Of a stretch of DNA of 64,000 bases, positions 8,616 through 17,285 are shown in pieces (the first letter of the stretch is position 1; the number at the start of each line of letters is the position of its first letter). Where the stretch lies: NCBI RefSeq assembly GCF_030846775.1, contig NZ_CP132910.1, positions 282,001-346,000 on the forward strand, read 5' to 3'. Source of the stretch: Geothrix sp. 21YS21S-2 (lineage in GTDB: Bacteria; Acidobacteriota; Holophagae; Holophagales; Holophagaceae). The position numbers were made by a program, and so were the translations under genes. Below the pieces are notes generated by a model, which ran no database searches, was not told where the DNA came from, and saw nothing but the letters and a program-made list of their open reading frames with translations.

Positions 8616-10130
8616 CTAGCGGCGAATGCGGAACCAGAGGTGGGCCACGAAATGGAAAGGCGCCGGCTTCCCCGCGACGGTGACCGGCTTGAATTTCAGG
8701 CCGGCACCGTGGGCCAGGGCCGTGGGTCCCAGGAAGGCCAGAGGATAGCCGGGCAGGGGGCGCACCCACAGCACCTCGCCCCGCGTGCCGACGAGGAACT
8801 CCACGGCGACGTATCCCGTGATCAGTCGTGCGGCTGCCTCCCGCGGGTACGGCACGTCCGCGGCCTTCTGGGCCAGGTGGGCGGGGGAGCCTGACCAGTC
8901 GGGCTCGAGCTCCACCACATCCTGCCTCGGGATCCCGAACGCGGCCTGGAAGGCGGGGGGATCCTCGAGAACGCCCAGGGGAGCCTTTCCCGTTTCGGGA
9001 ACCGCCTGTACCGCTTTCCTCAACTCCTTGAGCGTCGCCTGCCATGCGGAATGGGCGGGCGCCAGGAAGGCGTCCCAGTCCGGCGCCATGCCGTAGGACA
9101 GGAGCCAATTCGCGGCCATCTGATAGACGACGGATTCCGAAGCCGGGCGTTCACGCATCTGGGGCACGAACAGGGTCCACTGGCGGAGGATCCAGTCCCG
9201 GTCCTCCTGGCGCAGGTTCTTGGCCATGATTGCGAACATTCCCCGGCCCAGCACGGGTTTGTCGGCGGAGCGGAGCTGTTGCCGGATGACGGGCAGGACG
9301 GGCGCAAGGGCCGGCAGGTTCCCCGTCTCTCCCAGGGAGGGGGAGGGGGGAGGGGCCGGTCGTTGATTCTTCCGGTAGAGCGGAATCATCTGAAGGGTGT
9401 AGTCCTCGGCGGCCAGTTCGAGGAAAAGAGGGAAGGGCGCGGGTTCGAAGGCCTTCATGGGCGCGTCGGCCTCCACCAGCCTCGTTGCCGCCCAGCCCTT
9501 GAGCGGCTCGGGGCCATTGGAGAGGAGGCCCGCGAGGAAGGTCCGGTGAGGTTCCAGGGCTCCGGCGCCCAGGTTCCCGGACCTGGCCTTGGCGAAGGCC
9601 AGGAAGGGGTCCGGCTTCTGCCCAGGTCCGATCCAGGCCTGCACCGCCTCCCCCGGGAGGAGGCGCGCAAACGGGGGCTGGGCAGCCTGGAATGCGGAAG
9701 CAAGGGGTTCGCATTCCTCCCCACGCCTCACCCACAGGGGCCTGGCTCCCCGCTCATCCAGCACCACCAGCCCTGGCCGGGACCTGATCTGCAGGCGGTC
9801 AAGCATTTCGGCAGCCGCAGGGTCCTCCGGCATGGGAAGCCAGATCGTCATGGACGCGCGGACCTTGGCCCCTTCGCCGGTGTCCAGGAAGGCAACCACC
9901 GCTTCCCGTTGGGCGGCGTCCTTGGCGAAGAAGGCCAGGAGGGGCTTGCGATCACGAAGGGAGGCCTCGGTCGCCTGGCTTCGTTCCACCCAAGGCCCGG
10001 TGGAGGCCAAAGGGGCAGGTTGTTCCAGGACAGGCGGCAGAAACAGCATGGGGGTGAACTCCGGGACGACCAGCTGGGGAATGACCCCAGTCTCCACCAT
10101 GTCGGGGATTGTCGCCACCCACCCCGGCAT
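8616..10130 (-). CDS. protein with thioredoxin-like N-terminal part and TonB-like C-terminal domain
   Basis: About 504 residues. Residues roughly 50-140 read like a thioredoxin-fold segment (RKPLLAFFAKDAAQREAVVAFL; RSRPGLVVLDERG) without a CxxC. A helical middle of unknown function follows. The last 90 residues look like a TonB_C domain (YVAVEFLVGTRGEVLWVRPL ... LKFKPVTVAGKP ... FHFVAHLWFRI). No clear membrane anchor is visible at the N-terminus, which is unusual for a TonB energy transducer. Start ATG 10130 leaves only 21 bp to the divergent RCC1 gene; ATG 10100 is an alternative. Function unknown; the C-terminal assignment is by pattern recognition. Confidence 0.7.
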   Translation of the reverse strand: MPGWVATIPDMVETGVIPQLVVPEFTPMLFLPPVLEQPAPLASTGPWVERSQATEASLRDRKPLLAFFAKDAAQREAVVAFLDTGEGAKVRASMTIWLPMPEDPAAAEMLDRLQIRSRPGLVVLDERGARPLWVRRGEECEPLASAFQAAQPPFARLLPGEAVQAWIGPGQKPDPFLAFAKARSGNLGAGALEPHRTFLAGLLSNGPEPLKGWAATRLVEADAPMKAFEPAPFPLFLELAAEDYTLQMIPLYRKNQRPAPPPSPSLGETGNLPALAPVLPVIRQQLRSADKPVLGRGMFAIMAKNLRQEDRDWILRQWTLFVPQMRERPASESVVYQMAANWLLSYGMAPDWDAFLAPAHSAWQATLKELRKAVQAVPETGKAPLGVLEDPPAFQAAFGIPRQDVVELEPDWSGSPAHLAQKAADVPYPREAAARLITGYVAVEFLVGTRGEVLWVRPLPGYPLAFLGPTALAHGAGLKFKPVTVAGKPAPFHFVAHLWFRIRR

Positions 10131-10151
10131 CGCCGGGAGTATCCTGCAGGG

Positions 10152-11678
10152 ATGCTCCCCCTCATCGCTGGCTGCCTCCTCCTGGCCCCGGCTTCCGTGC
10201 CGGACCTCTTCCCCCGGGAGATCCCGCTCCCCGCCGACGCGCGCGTGGTCCTGGCCCAGGACCATTCCCGGGCCCGGGCCGGGAGCCAGTCCATCCTCCT
10301 CCAGTTCACCACGTCGCTGGCCACGCCCGCCGTCCTGGACCTCTACCGGGGCTTCTTCCGCGAGAAGGGGAAGGTCCTGGTGGACCTGGGGGCCTCGGGC
10401 GTCCCCCTCTGCTCGGGGCAGCTGGGCGGCTACCAGTGCATCGTCTCGGTCATCGGGGACTCCCGGACCGTCAACGTCGTCGTGGAGCCGGAGGGCAAAA
10501 CCTTCACGGCCTTCCACGAGCGGGAGGCCGCGGCGCGCGGGACCTCGGCGCCCATCGACGCGCGGCCCCCGGACACCTCCCGCTGGCGCCTTTCCGGCGC
10601 GCTCTTCCCGGGCGACCACTACCCGGGCGCGCTGGTCATGAGGCGCCGGGACGGCACCCTCCAGGGCCTCGGCCTGGCCCTGGTCCACCCCCGGCCCGCC
10701 CTTGACGCCAACGGCAAGCGATACTGCGACAACGACACGCCCCCCAAGGGGCCCGTGCACCTCCGGGACGGCGCGCGCTTCGCGGTTGCGGCCCCGGGCG
10801 CGCCCCTGGGGGCCTTCTTCGTCATCGACGCGGCCGGCATCCTCTCCAGCTTCGGCGCCGACAGCGGCGGCCGCCTGGGCCAGGGGATCGGCGACGCCAC
10901 CTTCCGCTGGTTCGACCCGGCGCCCATCCTGCGCAACGTCCGGCACGTGGTCGCCGAGCGCGCCAACACCGCGGCCATCACGGACCGGAACGAGCTGTAC
11001 GTGTGGGGCTCCAACCTGTCGGGCCAGGTTCCCGGCCACCCGGACACGTTCGCGCGGTCCCCGGTGAAGGTGATGGAGAACGTGGTGTCCGTGGCCCTGG
11101 CCCGGGACGCGGCCTACGCCGTGAAGACCGACGGGAGCCTGTGGGGATGGGGCGAGGCCTGCGAGGACGGCTTCCTCGACGGCGGGGTGCTGCGCCGGCG
11201 CAAGGTCCCCTACTTCATCATGGACGGGGTGCGCGCCGTCTTCACCGCCGACATTGGTCCGGTGGCCGTCGTCAAGGCCGACGGCAGCCTCTGGACCTGG
11301 GGCGCCAACAACATGGGCCAGTGCGGCCACGGCACCAAGGGCCAGGCCGCCCGGCCCCAGCGCATCGCCCCGGACGTGGAGCGCCTGGCCATGGACGGCC
11401 ACCACGCCGCGCTCCTGCGCAAGGACGGAAGCGTCTGGACCTGGGGCTGGAACCTGTCCTCCCAGACCGGCTTCCCGAAGGCTGAGGGGGCCGTGACCCG
11501 CCCCCGCAAGCTCGCCGAGGGCGCCGTGGACGTGGCCGTCACCAGCGGGGAGACCTACGTGCTCAAGGCGGACGGGTCGCTGTGGGGCTGCGGCCGGAAC
11601 AGCGGCGGCGTCGCCCTCCAGGGCAGAGGCGAGCTGAGGCAGGCCGGACTGGTGGATACTGGACTGAACATCGATTGA
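10152..11678 (+). CDS. exported RCC1-repeat (beta-propeller) protein
   Basis: A 508-residue protein beginning with a short signal-like segment (LIAGCLLLAPAS). Residues about 30-170 form an unrecognised alpha/beta region. From about 260 onward there are repeated RCC1/ATS1 units of the type ADGSLWTWGANNMGQCGHG and DGSVWTWGWNLSSQTG, expected to fold as a seven-bladed propeller. Bacterial RCC1 proteins are usually secreted or surface binding proteins; the ligand here is unknown. It is divergent from the TonB_C-like gene by 21 bp and is followed after 11 bp by the DUF4019 lipoprotein, which probably shares its transcript. Confidence 0.8.
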   Translation: MLPLIAGCLLLAPASVPDLFPREIPLPADARVVLAQDHSRARAGSQSILLQFTTSLATPAVLDLYRGFFREKGKVLVDLGASGVPLCSGQLGGYQCIVSVIGDSRTVNVVVEPEGKTFTAFHEREAAARGTSAPIDARPPDTSRWRLSGALFPGDHYPGALVMRRRDGTLQGLGLALVHPRPALDANGKRYCDNDTPPKGPVHLRDGARFAVAAPGAPLGAFFVIDAAGILSSFGADSGGRLGQGIGDATFRWFDPAPILRNVRHVVAERANTAAITDRNELYVWGSNLSGQVPGHPDTFARSPVKVMENVVSVALARDAAYAVKTDGSLWGWGEACEDGFLDGGVLRRRKVPYFIMDGVRAVFTADIGPVAVVKADGSLWTWGANNMGQCGHGTKGQAARPQRIAPDVERLAMDGHHAALLRKDGSVWTWGWNLSSQTGFPKAEGAVTRPRKLAEGAVDVAVTSGETYVLKADGSLWGCGRNSGGVALQGRGELRQAGLVDTGLNID

Positions 11679-11689
11679 AGGAGGACCCC

Positions 11690-12097
11690 ATGAAATTCGG
11701 CATCCTGGCTCTGGCTCTCGCACTCCCCGCGGCATGCGGCCCCCAGGACACGGCCACGGTCCCGGCGCAGGACGCGGCCAGGGCCTGGCTCGCCCTCACC
11801 GACGGCGGCCGGTACGCCGAGAGCTGGGACGAGGGCGCGGCCTCCTTGCGCCTCGCCATCCCCAGGGCCTCCTGGGAAGCCGCCCTCCGCCCGGTGCGGG
11901 CCCCCCTGGGCCGGACCCTCTCGCGCAAGCTGAAATCCGCCACCGCCACGAAGACCCTGCCCGGCGCCCCCGACGGCGACTACGTGGTGATCCAGTTCGA
12001 GACCAGCTTCGAGAACAAGGCGGCCGCCGTGGAGACCATCACCCCCATGAAGGAGAAGGACGGCGCCTGGAGGGTGTCCGGCTACTTCATAAGGTAG
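11690..12097 (+). CDS. DUF4019-type small lipoprotein
   Basis: A 135-residue protein with signal peptide and lipobox-like LPAAC (Cys near residue 16). The mature part has the DUF4019 pattern: AARAWLALTDGGRYAESWDE, a central SWEAALRPVRAPLG region and a final strand DGAWRVSGYF. DUF4019 proteins are secreted and of unknown function. Start ATG 11690 has a strong GAAGGAGG site that overlaps the stop region of the RCC1 gene, so the two are probably cotranscribed. Confidence 0.8.
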   Translation: MKFGILALALALPAACGPQDTATVPAQDAARAWLALTDGGRYAESWDEGAASLRLAIPRASWEAALRPVRAPLGRTLSRKLKSATATKTLPGAPDGDYVVIQFETSFENKAAAVETITPMKEKDGAWRVSGYFIR

Positions 12098-12162
12098 CGC
12101 TCCGGAACGGCCCCTCCCGGCCGGTGGACGTGACGGCACCTCCGCCTTGCACGTAATTCGTA

Positions 12163-12173
12163 ATTCATTGAAT
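12163..12173. promoter_or_regulatory. palindrome ATTCA-T-TGAAT in the NO reductase promoter region
   Basis: A perfect 11-bp palindrome with 5-bp arms sits in an AT-rich island (TAATTCGTAATTCATTGAATATT) about 90 bp upstream of the NO reductase start. It does not match the FNR (TTGAT-N4-ATCAA) or NsrR consensus exactly. It could be an operator for an NO-responsive regulator or simply part of the promoter. Confidence 0.3.
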
Positions 12174-12258
12174 ATTGGCGGTTGTGTCTCAATCGCAGAA
12201 GGGGTATCGTCGATCGCCTGGGATCCCAAGGGAATCTGCCCAGCCTCCGGAGGTGCCT

Positions 12259-14544
12259 GTGTCCCAGGAAGCCAAGACCCTCTCCCCGTGGTGGAGGATC
12301 GCCGTCCTGCTGGTGATGATCGCGGGCTTCAGCCTGCTGAGCCTCGTCACCGTCAAGACCTACGCGGGGGCTCCGCCCATTCCGGACCGGGTGGTGGACG
12401 CCACGGGACGCGTGCTCTTCACGGGCGACGACATCCGGGCGGGGCAGGGGGTGTTCTTCAAGTACGGCCTCATGGAGCACGGGACGCTGTGGGGCCACGG
12501 GGCCTACCTGGGGCCGGACTACTCGGCGGAGTACCTCCACCGCCTTGCCGAGATCGGCCGGGACACCCTGGCCCAGGAGCGTTTCGGGAAGAACTTCGCC
12601 GAGGTGCCGCCGGACGCCGCCCCCGGCCTGGGGGAGCGCCTGAAGCTCATGCTGCGCCAGAACCGCTACGACGGGGGAACCCTCGTCTTCACGGCTCCGG
12701 AGGCGCGGGCCCACGAGGTCCAGGCCGGGGAATGGCGCGACTACTTCTCGGGCCTGGACCCCGCCCCGGGCCTGCCAGCGGGCTACATCCGGAACGACGC
12801 GGAGCTGCGCCGGCTCAACGACTTCTTCGCCTGGGCCGCCTGGGCCACCGTGGCCACCCGGCCCGGCACGGACTACTCCTACACCAACAACTGGCCCTAC
12901 GAACCCCTGGTGGGCAACCTCCCCACCAGCTCGGCCTACCTGTGGAGCGCCATGAGCCTCGTGACGCTCCTGGGCGGGCTCGGGCTCATCCTCTTCGTCT
13001 TCGGGAAGTTCGACTACCTGGGCTGGGGCGGCGGCGCGGGCAGCCACCGCGGGTCGGCCGGGGCGCTCCAGGGCTGGGTCCCCACGTCCAGCCAGAGGGC
13101 CCTGGGGCTCTACTTCCTGGTGGTGATGCTGCTCTTCCTGGGGCAGGCCGCCCTGGGCGGCGCCATCGCCCACTACCGGGTGGAGCCCGGCGCCTTCTAC
13201 GGCTTCGACCTGGCCAAGTACCTGCCCTACACCCTGGCGCGCACCTGGCACCTGCAGCTGGCCATCTTCTGGATCGCCACCTCGTGGGTGGCCGGAGGCC
13301 TCTTCCTGGCGCCCCTGGTGGGCGGCGCGGAGCCCCGCGGGCAGAAGACGGGCGTCCTGGTCCTGCTGGCGGCCCTGGCCCTGGTGGTCTTCGGCAGCCT
13401 GGGCGGGGAGTACCTGGGCATCAACGACCGGCTGGGAAGCCTCTGGTTCTGGTTCGGCCACCAGGGCAGCGAGTACCTGGACCTGGGGCGCTTCTGGCAG
13501 GTGCTGCTGGCGGCGGGACTCATCTTCTGGCTGTGGCTCATGTTCCGGGCCCTGCGGCCCGCCATGGGCCGGGGGAAGGGGGAGCTGCCCAGCCTCTTCC
13601 TGGTGGCGGCGGTGGCCATCCCCCTCTTCTACGTGCCGGCGCTCTTCTACGGGCCCCACACCAACTTCGCCGTGATCGACAACTGGCGCTTCTGGATCAT
13701 CCATCTCTGGGTGGAGGGCTTCTTCGAACTGTTCGCCACCGTCATGGTCGCGGTGATGTTCGTCCAGATGGGCCTCATCAAGGAGCTGGCCGCCACGCGG
13801 CTGGTGTACCTCGACGGCATCCTGTACCTGGTCGGGGGCATCGTGGGCACCGGGCACCACTGGTACTTCACCGGCCAGGGCACCCTGAACATGGGCCTCG
13901 CGGCATGCTTTTCCGCCCTGGAGGTGGTGCCCCTCACCCTGCTCACCCTGGACGCCTGGGACTTCATCCGGCTCCAGGACACGGTCTGCGACGACTGCGA
14001 CCTGCCCCTGGGCTCGAAGCACGTGTGGCCCATCCGCTTCCTCATCGCCGTGGGCGTTTGGAACTTCGTGGGGGCCGGAGTCTTCGGGTTCCTCATCAAC
14101 CTTCCCATCGTCTCCTACTTCGAGGTGGGCACCACCCTCACGCCCAACCACGGCCACGCGGCCATGTTCGGGGTCTTCGGCATGCTGGCCCTGGCGGTGG
14201 TGTTCTTCTGCCTGCGCTCCCTGCGCTCGGACCGCGCCTGGGCCCGCGTCGAGGGGCTGATCCGGGTGGGCTTCTGGGGGCTGAACGTGGGCCTGGCCCT
14301 CATGATCCTCCTGGACCTGTTCCCCGCAGGCGTGCTGCAGCTGTGGGACTCCCTGGCCAACGGCTACTGGCACGCGCGCAGGCTCACCTACCTCATGTCC
14401 GGCACCTTCCACACCCTGGAATGGGTACGCATCGTCGCGGACATGACCTTCCTGCTGGCGGGCGCGCTGCCCCTGGCCTGGGCCACGCTCAGGCTGGTCC
14501 TGGACCGGGAGCCGGCCTCGCCGCGATCGCCTTCACGGCCATGA
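12259..14544 (+). CDS. norB: quinol-dependent nitric oxide reductase (qNOR, single-subunit NorB/NorZ)
   Basis: A 761-residue membrane enzyme reducing two NO to N2O with electrons from quinol. After the first membrane helix comes the periplasmic extension typical of qNOR (TYAGAPPIPDRVVD...). The heme-copper oxidase-like core follows with about 13 further helices, including TWHLQLAIFW and GIVGTGHHWYF with metal/heme His ligands. GTG 12259 was chosen because GGAGG stands five bases upstream and the length then fits the family; the ATG-less extension to 12175 lacks a ribosome site. No norC or nitrite reductase is nearby, so NO detoxification or partial denitrification is likely. The 3' end overlaps the convergent response regulator by 56 nt. 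Confidence 0.92.
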   Translation: MSQEAKTLSPWWRIAVLLVMIAGFSLLSLVTVKTYAGAPPIPDRVVDATGRVLFTGDDIRAGQGVFFKYGLMEHGTLWGHGAYLGPDYSAEYLHRLAEIGRDTLAQERFGKNFAEVPPDAAPGLGERLKLMLRQNRYDGGTLVFTAPEARAHEVQAGEWRDYFSGLDPAPGLPAGYIRNDAELRRLNDFFAWAAWATVATRPGTDYSYTNNWPYEPLVGNLPTSSAYLWSAMSLVTLLGGLGLILFVFGKFDYLGWGGGAGSHRGSAGALQGWVPTSSQRALGLYFLVVMLLFLGQAALGGAIAHYRVEPGAFYGFDLAKYLPYTLARTWHLQLAIFWIATSWVAGGLFLAPLVGGAEPRGQKTGVLVLLAALALVVFGSLGGEYLGINDRLGSLWFWFGHQGSEYLDLGRFWQVLLAAGLIFWLWLMFRALRPAMGRGKGELPSLFLVAAVAIPLFYVPALFYGPHTNFAVIDNWRFWIIHLWVEGFFELFATVMVAVMFVQMGLIKELAATRLVYLDGILYLVGGIVGTGHHWYFTGQGTLNMGLAACFSALEVVPLTLLTLDAWDFIRLQDTVCDDCDLPLGSKHVWPIRFLIAVGVWNFVGAGVFGFLINLPIVSYFEVGTTLTPNHGHAAMFGVFGMLALAVVFFCLRSLRSDRAWARVEGLIRVGFWGLNVGLALMILLDLFPAGVLQLWDSLANGYWHARRLTYLMSGTFHTLEWVRIVADMTFLLAGALPLAWATLRLVLDREPASPRSPSRP

Positions 14545-14878
14545 CGATATCCTCGCCCTTCATGGGCTTGTGCAGCACCCAGACCGGGTCGAGCGCCTTG
14601 AGGCGGGCCTCCCGCTCCGGATCCCGGCTCGCGGTGAGCACGACCACGGGAAGGGAGGCCGCGTGGCGGCGGATCATGCGGAGCACCTCCATGCCGTCCA
14701 CATGGGGCATGTTGTAGTCCGTGACCACCAGGTCGGGGAGGAAGGCCCTGGCCTTCTCCAGGACCTCCAGCGCCGAGAGGGGCAGGAAGTCCTCGACCTC
14801 GAAGCCGTCCTCCTCGAGGAAGCCGCGCACCACCTTCCGGAAGAAGGAGCTGTCGTCGATCAGCAGCACTTTGGTCAT
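14489..14878 (-). CDS. single-domain response regulator (CheY-like receiver)
   Basis: A 129-residue receiver domain with no output domain. Conserved positions are visible: acidic pair DD (residues 8-9), phospho-acceptor Asp in VVTDYNMPHVDGMEVL, Thr in VVLTAS and Lys in LHKPMKG. Such proteins act in phosphorelays or by protein-protein contact. No histidine kinase is adjacent. Its tail runs 56 nt into the 3' end of the NO reductase gene on the other strand, and its ATG lies 27 bp from the divergent YkgJ gene. Confidence 0.9.
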   Translation of the reverse strand: MTKVLLIDDSSFFRKVVRGFLEEDGFEVEDFLPLSALEVLEKARAFLPDLVVTDYNMPHVDGMEVLRMIRRHAASLPVVVLTASRDPEREARLKALDPVWVLHKPMKGEDIVMAVKAIAARPAPGPGPA

Positions 14879-14905
14879 GAGCGAATTCTATATTACTTTC
14901 ATCCA

Positions 14906-15604
14906 ATGGACGATTCCGCAAAGGCCTGGGAGCATCAGGGGACCATGGACTACCGCACGACCAAAGCCTTCGACCATTTCCTGTCCGGCCTCGGGCAGGA
15001 GGCGCGGGCCGAAGCCCTGCGCGCCCTGGCCAGGGAGGTCGAGGACCTGCGGAGCCTGCCCCCGGGCGCCGGGCGGGCCCGGGAGGTCCACCGGCGCGTG
15101 GACGCGGCCCAGGCCCGCTTCGCGGCCCTGAAGCCGGAGGTCGTCGCCCAGGTGCGCTGCGGCCGGGGCTGCGCCCACTGCTGCCGGCTGTGGGTGGGCG
15201 TCACCCGGGACGAGGCGGAGCTTCTGGCCGCCTCCGGCGCCGGGCCCGATCCCTTCCGGCTGGAAGCCCAGCGGCACTGGACCTCCCCGTCGGACTTCAT
15301 CGGAAGGCCTCGGGAGGAGGCCTCCTGCGTCTTCCTGGGGCCGGACGGCGCCTGCGGCGTCTACCCGGACCGGCCCGCCATCTGCCGGGCCGTCCTCGTG
15401 GCCAGCGATCCGGAGTTCTGCCGCGGCGGCGACCTCGCCACCCGCATCACGGCGGTGATCAACCCCTACGCGGAGGTGGTGGTGTCGGCGGCGCTGACCC
15501 TGGACGCGGAGGGAGACCCGCCGCCGCCGGCGGGCCGGCATCTGGCCCACGCCCTTGAACGCGGTAGGGGGAGCTCTCCTGCACCACCGCCACCAGGCTC
15601 CTGA
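14906..15604 (+). CDS. YkgJ-family cysteine-cluster protein
   Basis: About 232 residues. The CxxxCxxCC-type motif CGRGCAHCC is near residue 93, with further cysteines in ASCVFLG, GACGVYPDRPAICR and FCRG. This is the CxxCxxCC zinc/iron-chelating family (YkgJ). Biochemical role unknown; a metal or Fe-S site is predicted. ATG 14906 lacks a clear ribosome site; ATG 14945 (13 codons later) has AGGGG close upstream and is a real alternative. The Pro-rich last 45 codons overlap the convergent LysR gene by 146 nt. Confidence 0.75.
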   Translation: MDDSAKAWEHQGTMDYRTTKAFDHFLSGLGQEARAEALRALAREVEDLRSLPPGAGRAREVHRRVDAAQARFAALKPEVVAQVRCGRGCAHCCRLWVGVTRDEAELLAASGAGPDPFRLEAQRHWTSPSDFIGRPREEASCVFLGPDGACGVYPDRPAICRAVLVASDPEFCRGGDLATRITAVINPYAEVVVSAALTLDAEGDPPPPAGRHLAHALERGRGSSPAPPPPGS

Positions 15605-16448
15605 GGGCTTCGGACTGGGCGTCCCTGCGGTAGGCGAAGAGCAGGTCCAGCGTTGGCGAGGGGTCCAGGTCGATGGGCCGCGTGACCACGCCCTTTGGCG
15701 CCACTTCGCCCACGTACTCCGAGAAGAAGCAGAACCCCATCCCCGAGGCCACGGCGTTCATGGAGGTCATCAGGCTCTCGGTGACCAGGCCCTTGGCGAA
15801 GGTGACGCCGCCCAGCCGCTCCAGCCGCCCCGTGAGCGCGGCCACCGCGGGGGCGATCTTGTCCGAGATGGACACCAGGGGCATGCGGGTCAGCGCCTCC
15901 AGGGGCACCCGCTCCAGCCTGGCCAGCTCACAGGTCTCGGGGATCACCACGACCACCCGCTCCTGGATGTAGATTTCGGCGACGATGTCGTCGCCCTCGA
16001 TGGGCCCGCGGGTGAAGCCCGCCATGATCTCGCGCCTCTGGAGCGCCAGGACCTGCTCCGGGGCGGTCATGGTGCGCAGCTTGAGGTGGACTTCCGGGGC
16101 CTTGCGCATGAGCCGGGGCAGGAGGTTCGAGAGCACGAGCCCCTCGGGCCCCATGATCATGCCCAGGGCCAGGGTGCCCACCTCGTCCCGGGCGGAGGCG
16201 CGGGCCTCGGCCAGGGCCTCCTCCACGGCGGCCAGGATGTCCCGGGCCGCCGGAAGGAAGGTGCGTCCCGTAGCCGTCAGGGTGAGCCGGTGCTTCTCGC
16301 GCAGGAAAAGCGGGGCTCCGACGATCCCTTCGAGCTGACGGATCTGCTGGCTGAGCGAGGGCTGCGACGTGTGCAACCGCTCGGCGGCCCGGGTCACGTT
16401 CAGCTCCTCTGCGACGGCGACGAAGTAGCGGAGAAGGCGGAATTCCAT
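15459..16448 (-). CDS. LysR-family transcriptional regulator
   Basis: A 329-residue regulator. The N-terminal winged HTH reads MEFRLLRYFVAVAEELNVTRAA...HTSQPSLSQQIRQLE, and an effector-binding LysR_substrate domain follows from about residue 90 (GTLALGMIMGPEGLVLSNLLP). ATG 16448 begins exactly at the conserved helix; the upstream ATG 16517 would add a non-conserved leader. The last 40 residues are Pro/Gly-rich, beyond the usual family end, and overlap the YkgJ gene. It lies just downstream of the acyl-CoA operon on the same strand, so control of that operon is possible but not shown. Confidence 0.88.
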   Translation of the reverse strand: MEFRLLRYFVAVAEELNVTRAAERLHTSQPSLSQQIRQLEGIVGAPLFLREKHRLTLTATGRTFLPAARDILAAVEEALAEARASARDEVGTLALGMIMGPEGLVLSNLLPRLMRKAPEVHLKLRTMTAPEQVLALQRREIMAGFTRGPIEGDDIVAEIYIQERVVVVIPETCELARLERVPLEALTRMPLVSISDKIAPAVAALTGRLERLGGVTFAKGLVTESLMTSMNAVASGMGFCFFSEYVGEVAPKGVVTRPIDLDPSPTLDLLFAYRRDAQSEALRSLVAVVQESSPYRVQGRGPDAGPPAAAGLPPRPGSAPPTPPPPRRG

Positions 16449-16521
16449 GGTCTGTTCCGGGTGGTGCGTTTTCGGAAGGTAACCGGGCAATTCTACCTCA
16501 ACCAGCGTGCCGGACATCCAA

Positions 16522-16965
16522 TTATGAGATCCGGGGCGCCTTGAAGAGCCAGCCGGGGAGCTTCACTTCGGCCACGCCGTCCATGACCACCTCACCGGTC
16601 TGCTTGGTGATGACGGTCGAGATGCGGGCGATGCTCTTGGGCAGGATCTCGATGATGGAGGCGTTCAGGGTGACGGTGTCGCCGATGAAGACGGGCAGCT
16701 TGAAGTTGCAGGTCTGGTTGAGGTACACCGTGCCCACGCCGGGCATGTCCATGCCCAGGACCTTGGAGACGATCCCGAAGAGGATCGCGCCGTGGGCGAT
16801 GCGCTGGCCGAAGCGGCTGGTGGCGGCGACGGCGTCGTCCACGTGGATGGCGTTGTGGTCGCCGCTGAGGTCGGCGAAGGCGCGCACGAGCCTGTCGTCG
16901 ATGACCTGGGAGTAGGTGCAGGCCTGGCCCACTTCAAACACGGGGGCGGCGGTGGTGGTTTCCAT
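16522..16965 (-). CDS. MaoC-like (R)-specific enoyl-CoA hydratase
   Basis: A 147-residue hotdog-fold hydratase. The MaoC motif is clear: FADLSGDHNAIHVDDAVA...FGQRIAHG, with the catalytic Asp and His of the D-x4-H pair, then GIVSKVLGMDMPGVGTVY. Relatives hydrate trans-2-enoyl-CoA to (R)-3-hydroxyacyl-CoA. ATG 16965 has AAGGAG about eight bases upstream; the longer upstream reading is a shadow of fixX. It is the last gene of the acyl-CoA dehydrogenase/FixABCX operon, 29 bp after fixX, consistent with acting on the enoyl-CoA product or substrate of the dehydrogenases. Confidence 0.88.
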   Translation of the reverse strand: METTTAAPVFEVGQACTYSQVIDDRLVRAFADLSGDHNAIHVDDAVAATSRFGQRIAHGAILFGIVSKVLGMDMPGVGTVYLNQTCNFKLPVFIGDTVTLNASIIEILPKSIARISTVITKQTGEVVMDGVAEVKLPGWLFKAPRIS

Positions 16966-16994
16966 GATGTCTCTCCTTGGGAAGTGCGGGGGGT

Positions 16995-17285
16995 TCAACT
17001 GCAGCGGAAGGTGATTCCGAACGATGCCCGCGGGTAGGTCCAGCTGGTGACGCCCTTGTCCTTGCATACTACGCGACAGGTGCCGCATTCCAGGCAGCCC
17101 GCGTAGTCGAAGGCCACCTGCCCGTCCTTGAGCCGGTAGCAGCGCGCGGGACAGACGGTGACGCAGGGCCGCGGTGCGCACACTGCGCACCGGGCCTTCT
17201 CCACGATGATGTGGGGATTGCCCTCGTCCACGTTGAAGCGGTCGAGGCCGAGAAGCTCTTCGGGACTGAGTCGCTTGATGCTCAT
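16995..17285 (-). CDS. fixX: FixX/YdiT ferredoxin-like protein
   Basis: A 96-residue ferredoxin-like subunit. Two cysteine groups are visible, CAVCAPRPCVTVC (residues about 33-45) and CLECGTCRVVC (64-74), enough for two [4Fe-4S] clusters. In FixABCX it partners FixC in carrying electrons toward quinone. ATG 17285 overlaps the fixC stop by four bases (ATGA), so the pair is translationally coupled. Confidence 0.9.
   Translation of the reverse strand: MSIKRLSPEELLGLDRFNVDEGNPHIIVEKARCAVCAPRPCVTVCPARCYRLKDGQVAFDYAGCLECGTCRVVCKDKGVTSWTYPRASFGITFRCS

Noticed and set aside
10131-11735. minus-strand extension of the TonB_C-like gene through the RCC1 gene
   Set aside because: The extension is antisense to recognisable RCC1 repeats; the true start is near 10130 or 10100.
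12147-14717. 856-codon frame overlapping the NO reductase
   Set aside because: Shadow frame without family motifs; qNOR motifs are in the neighbouring frame.
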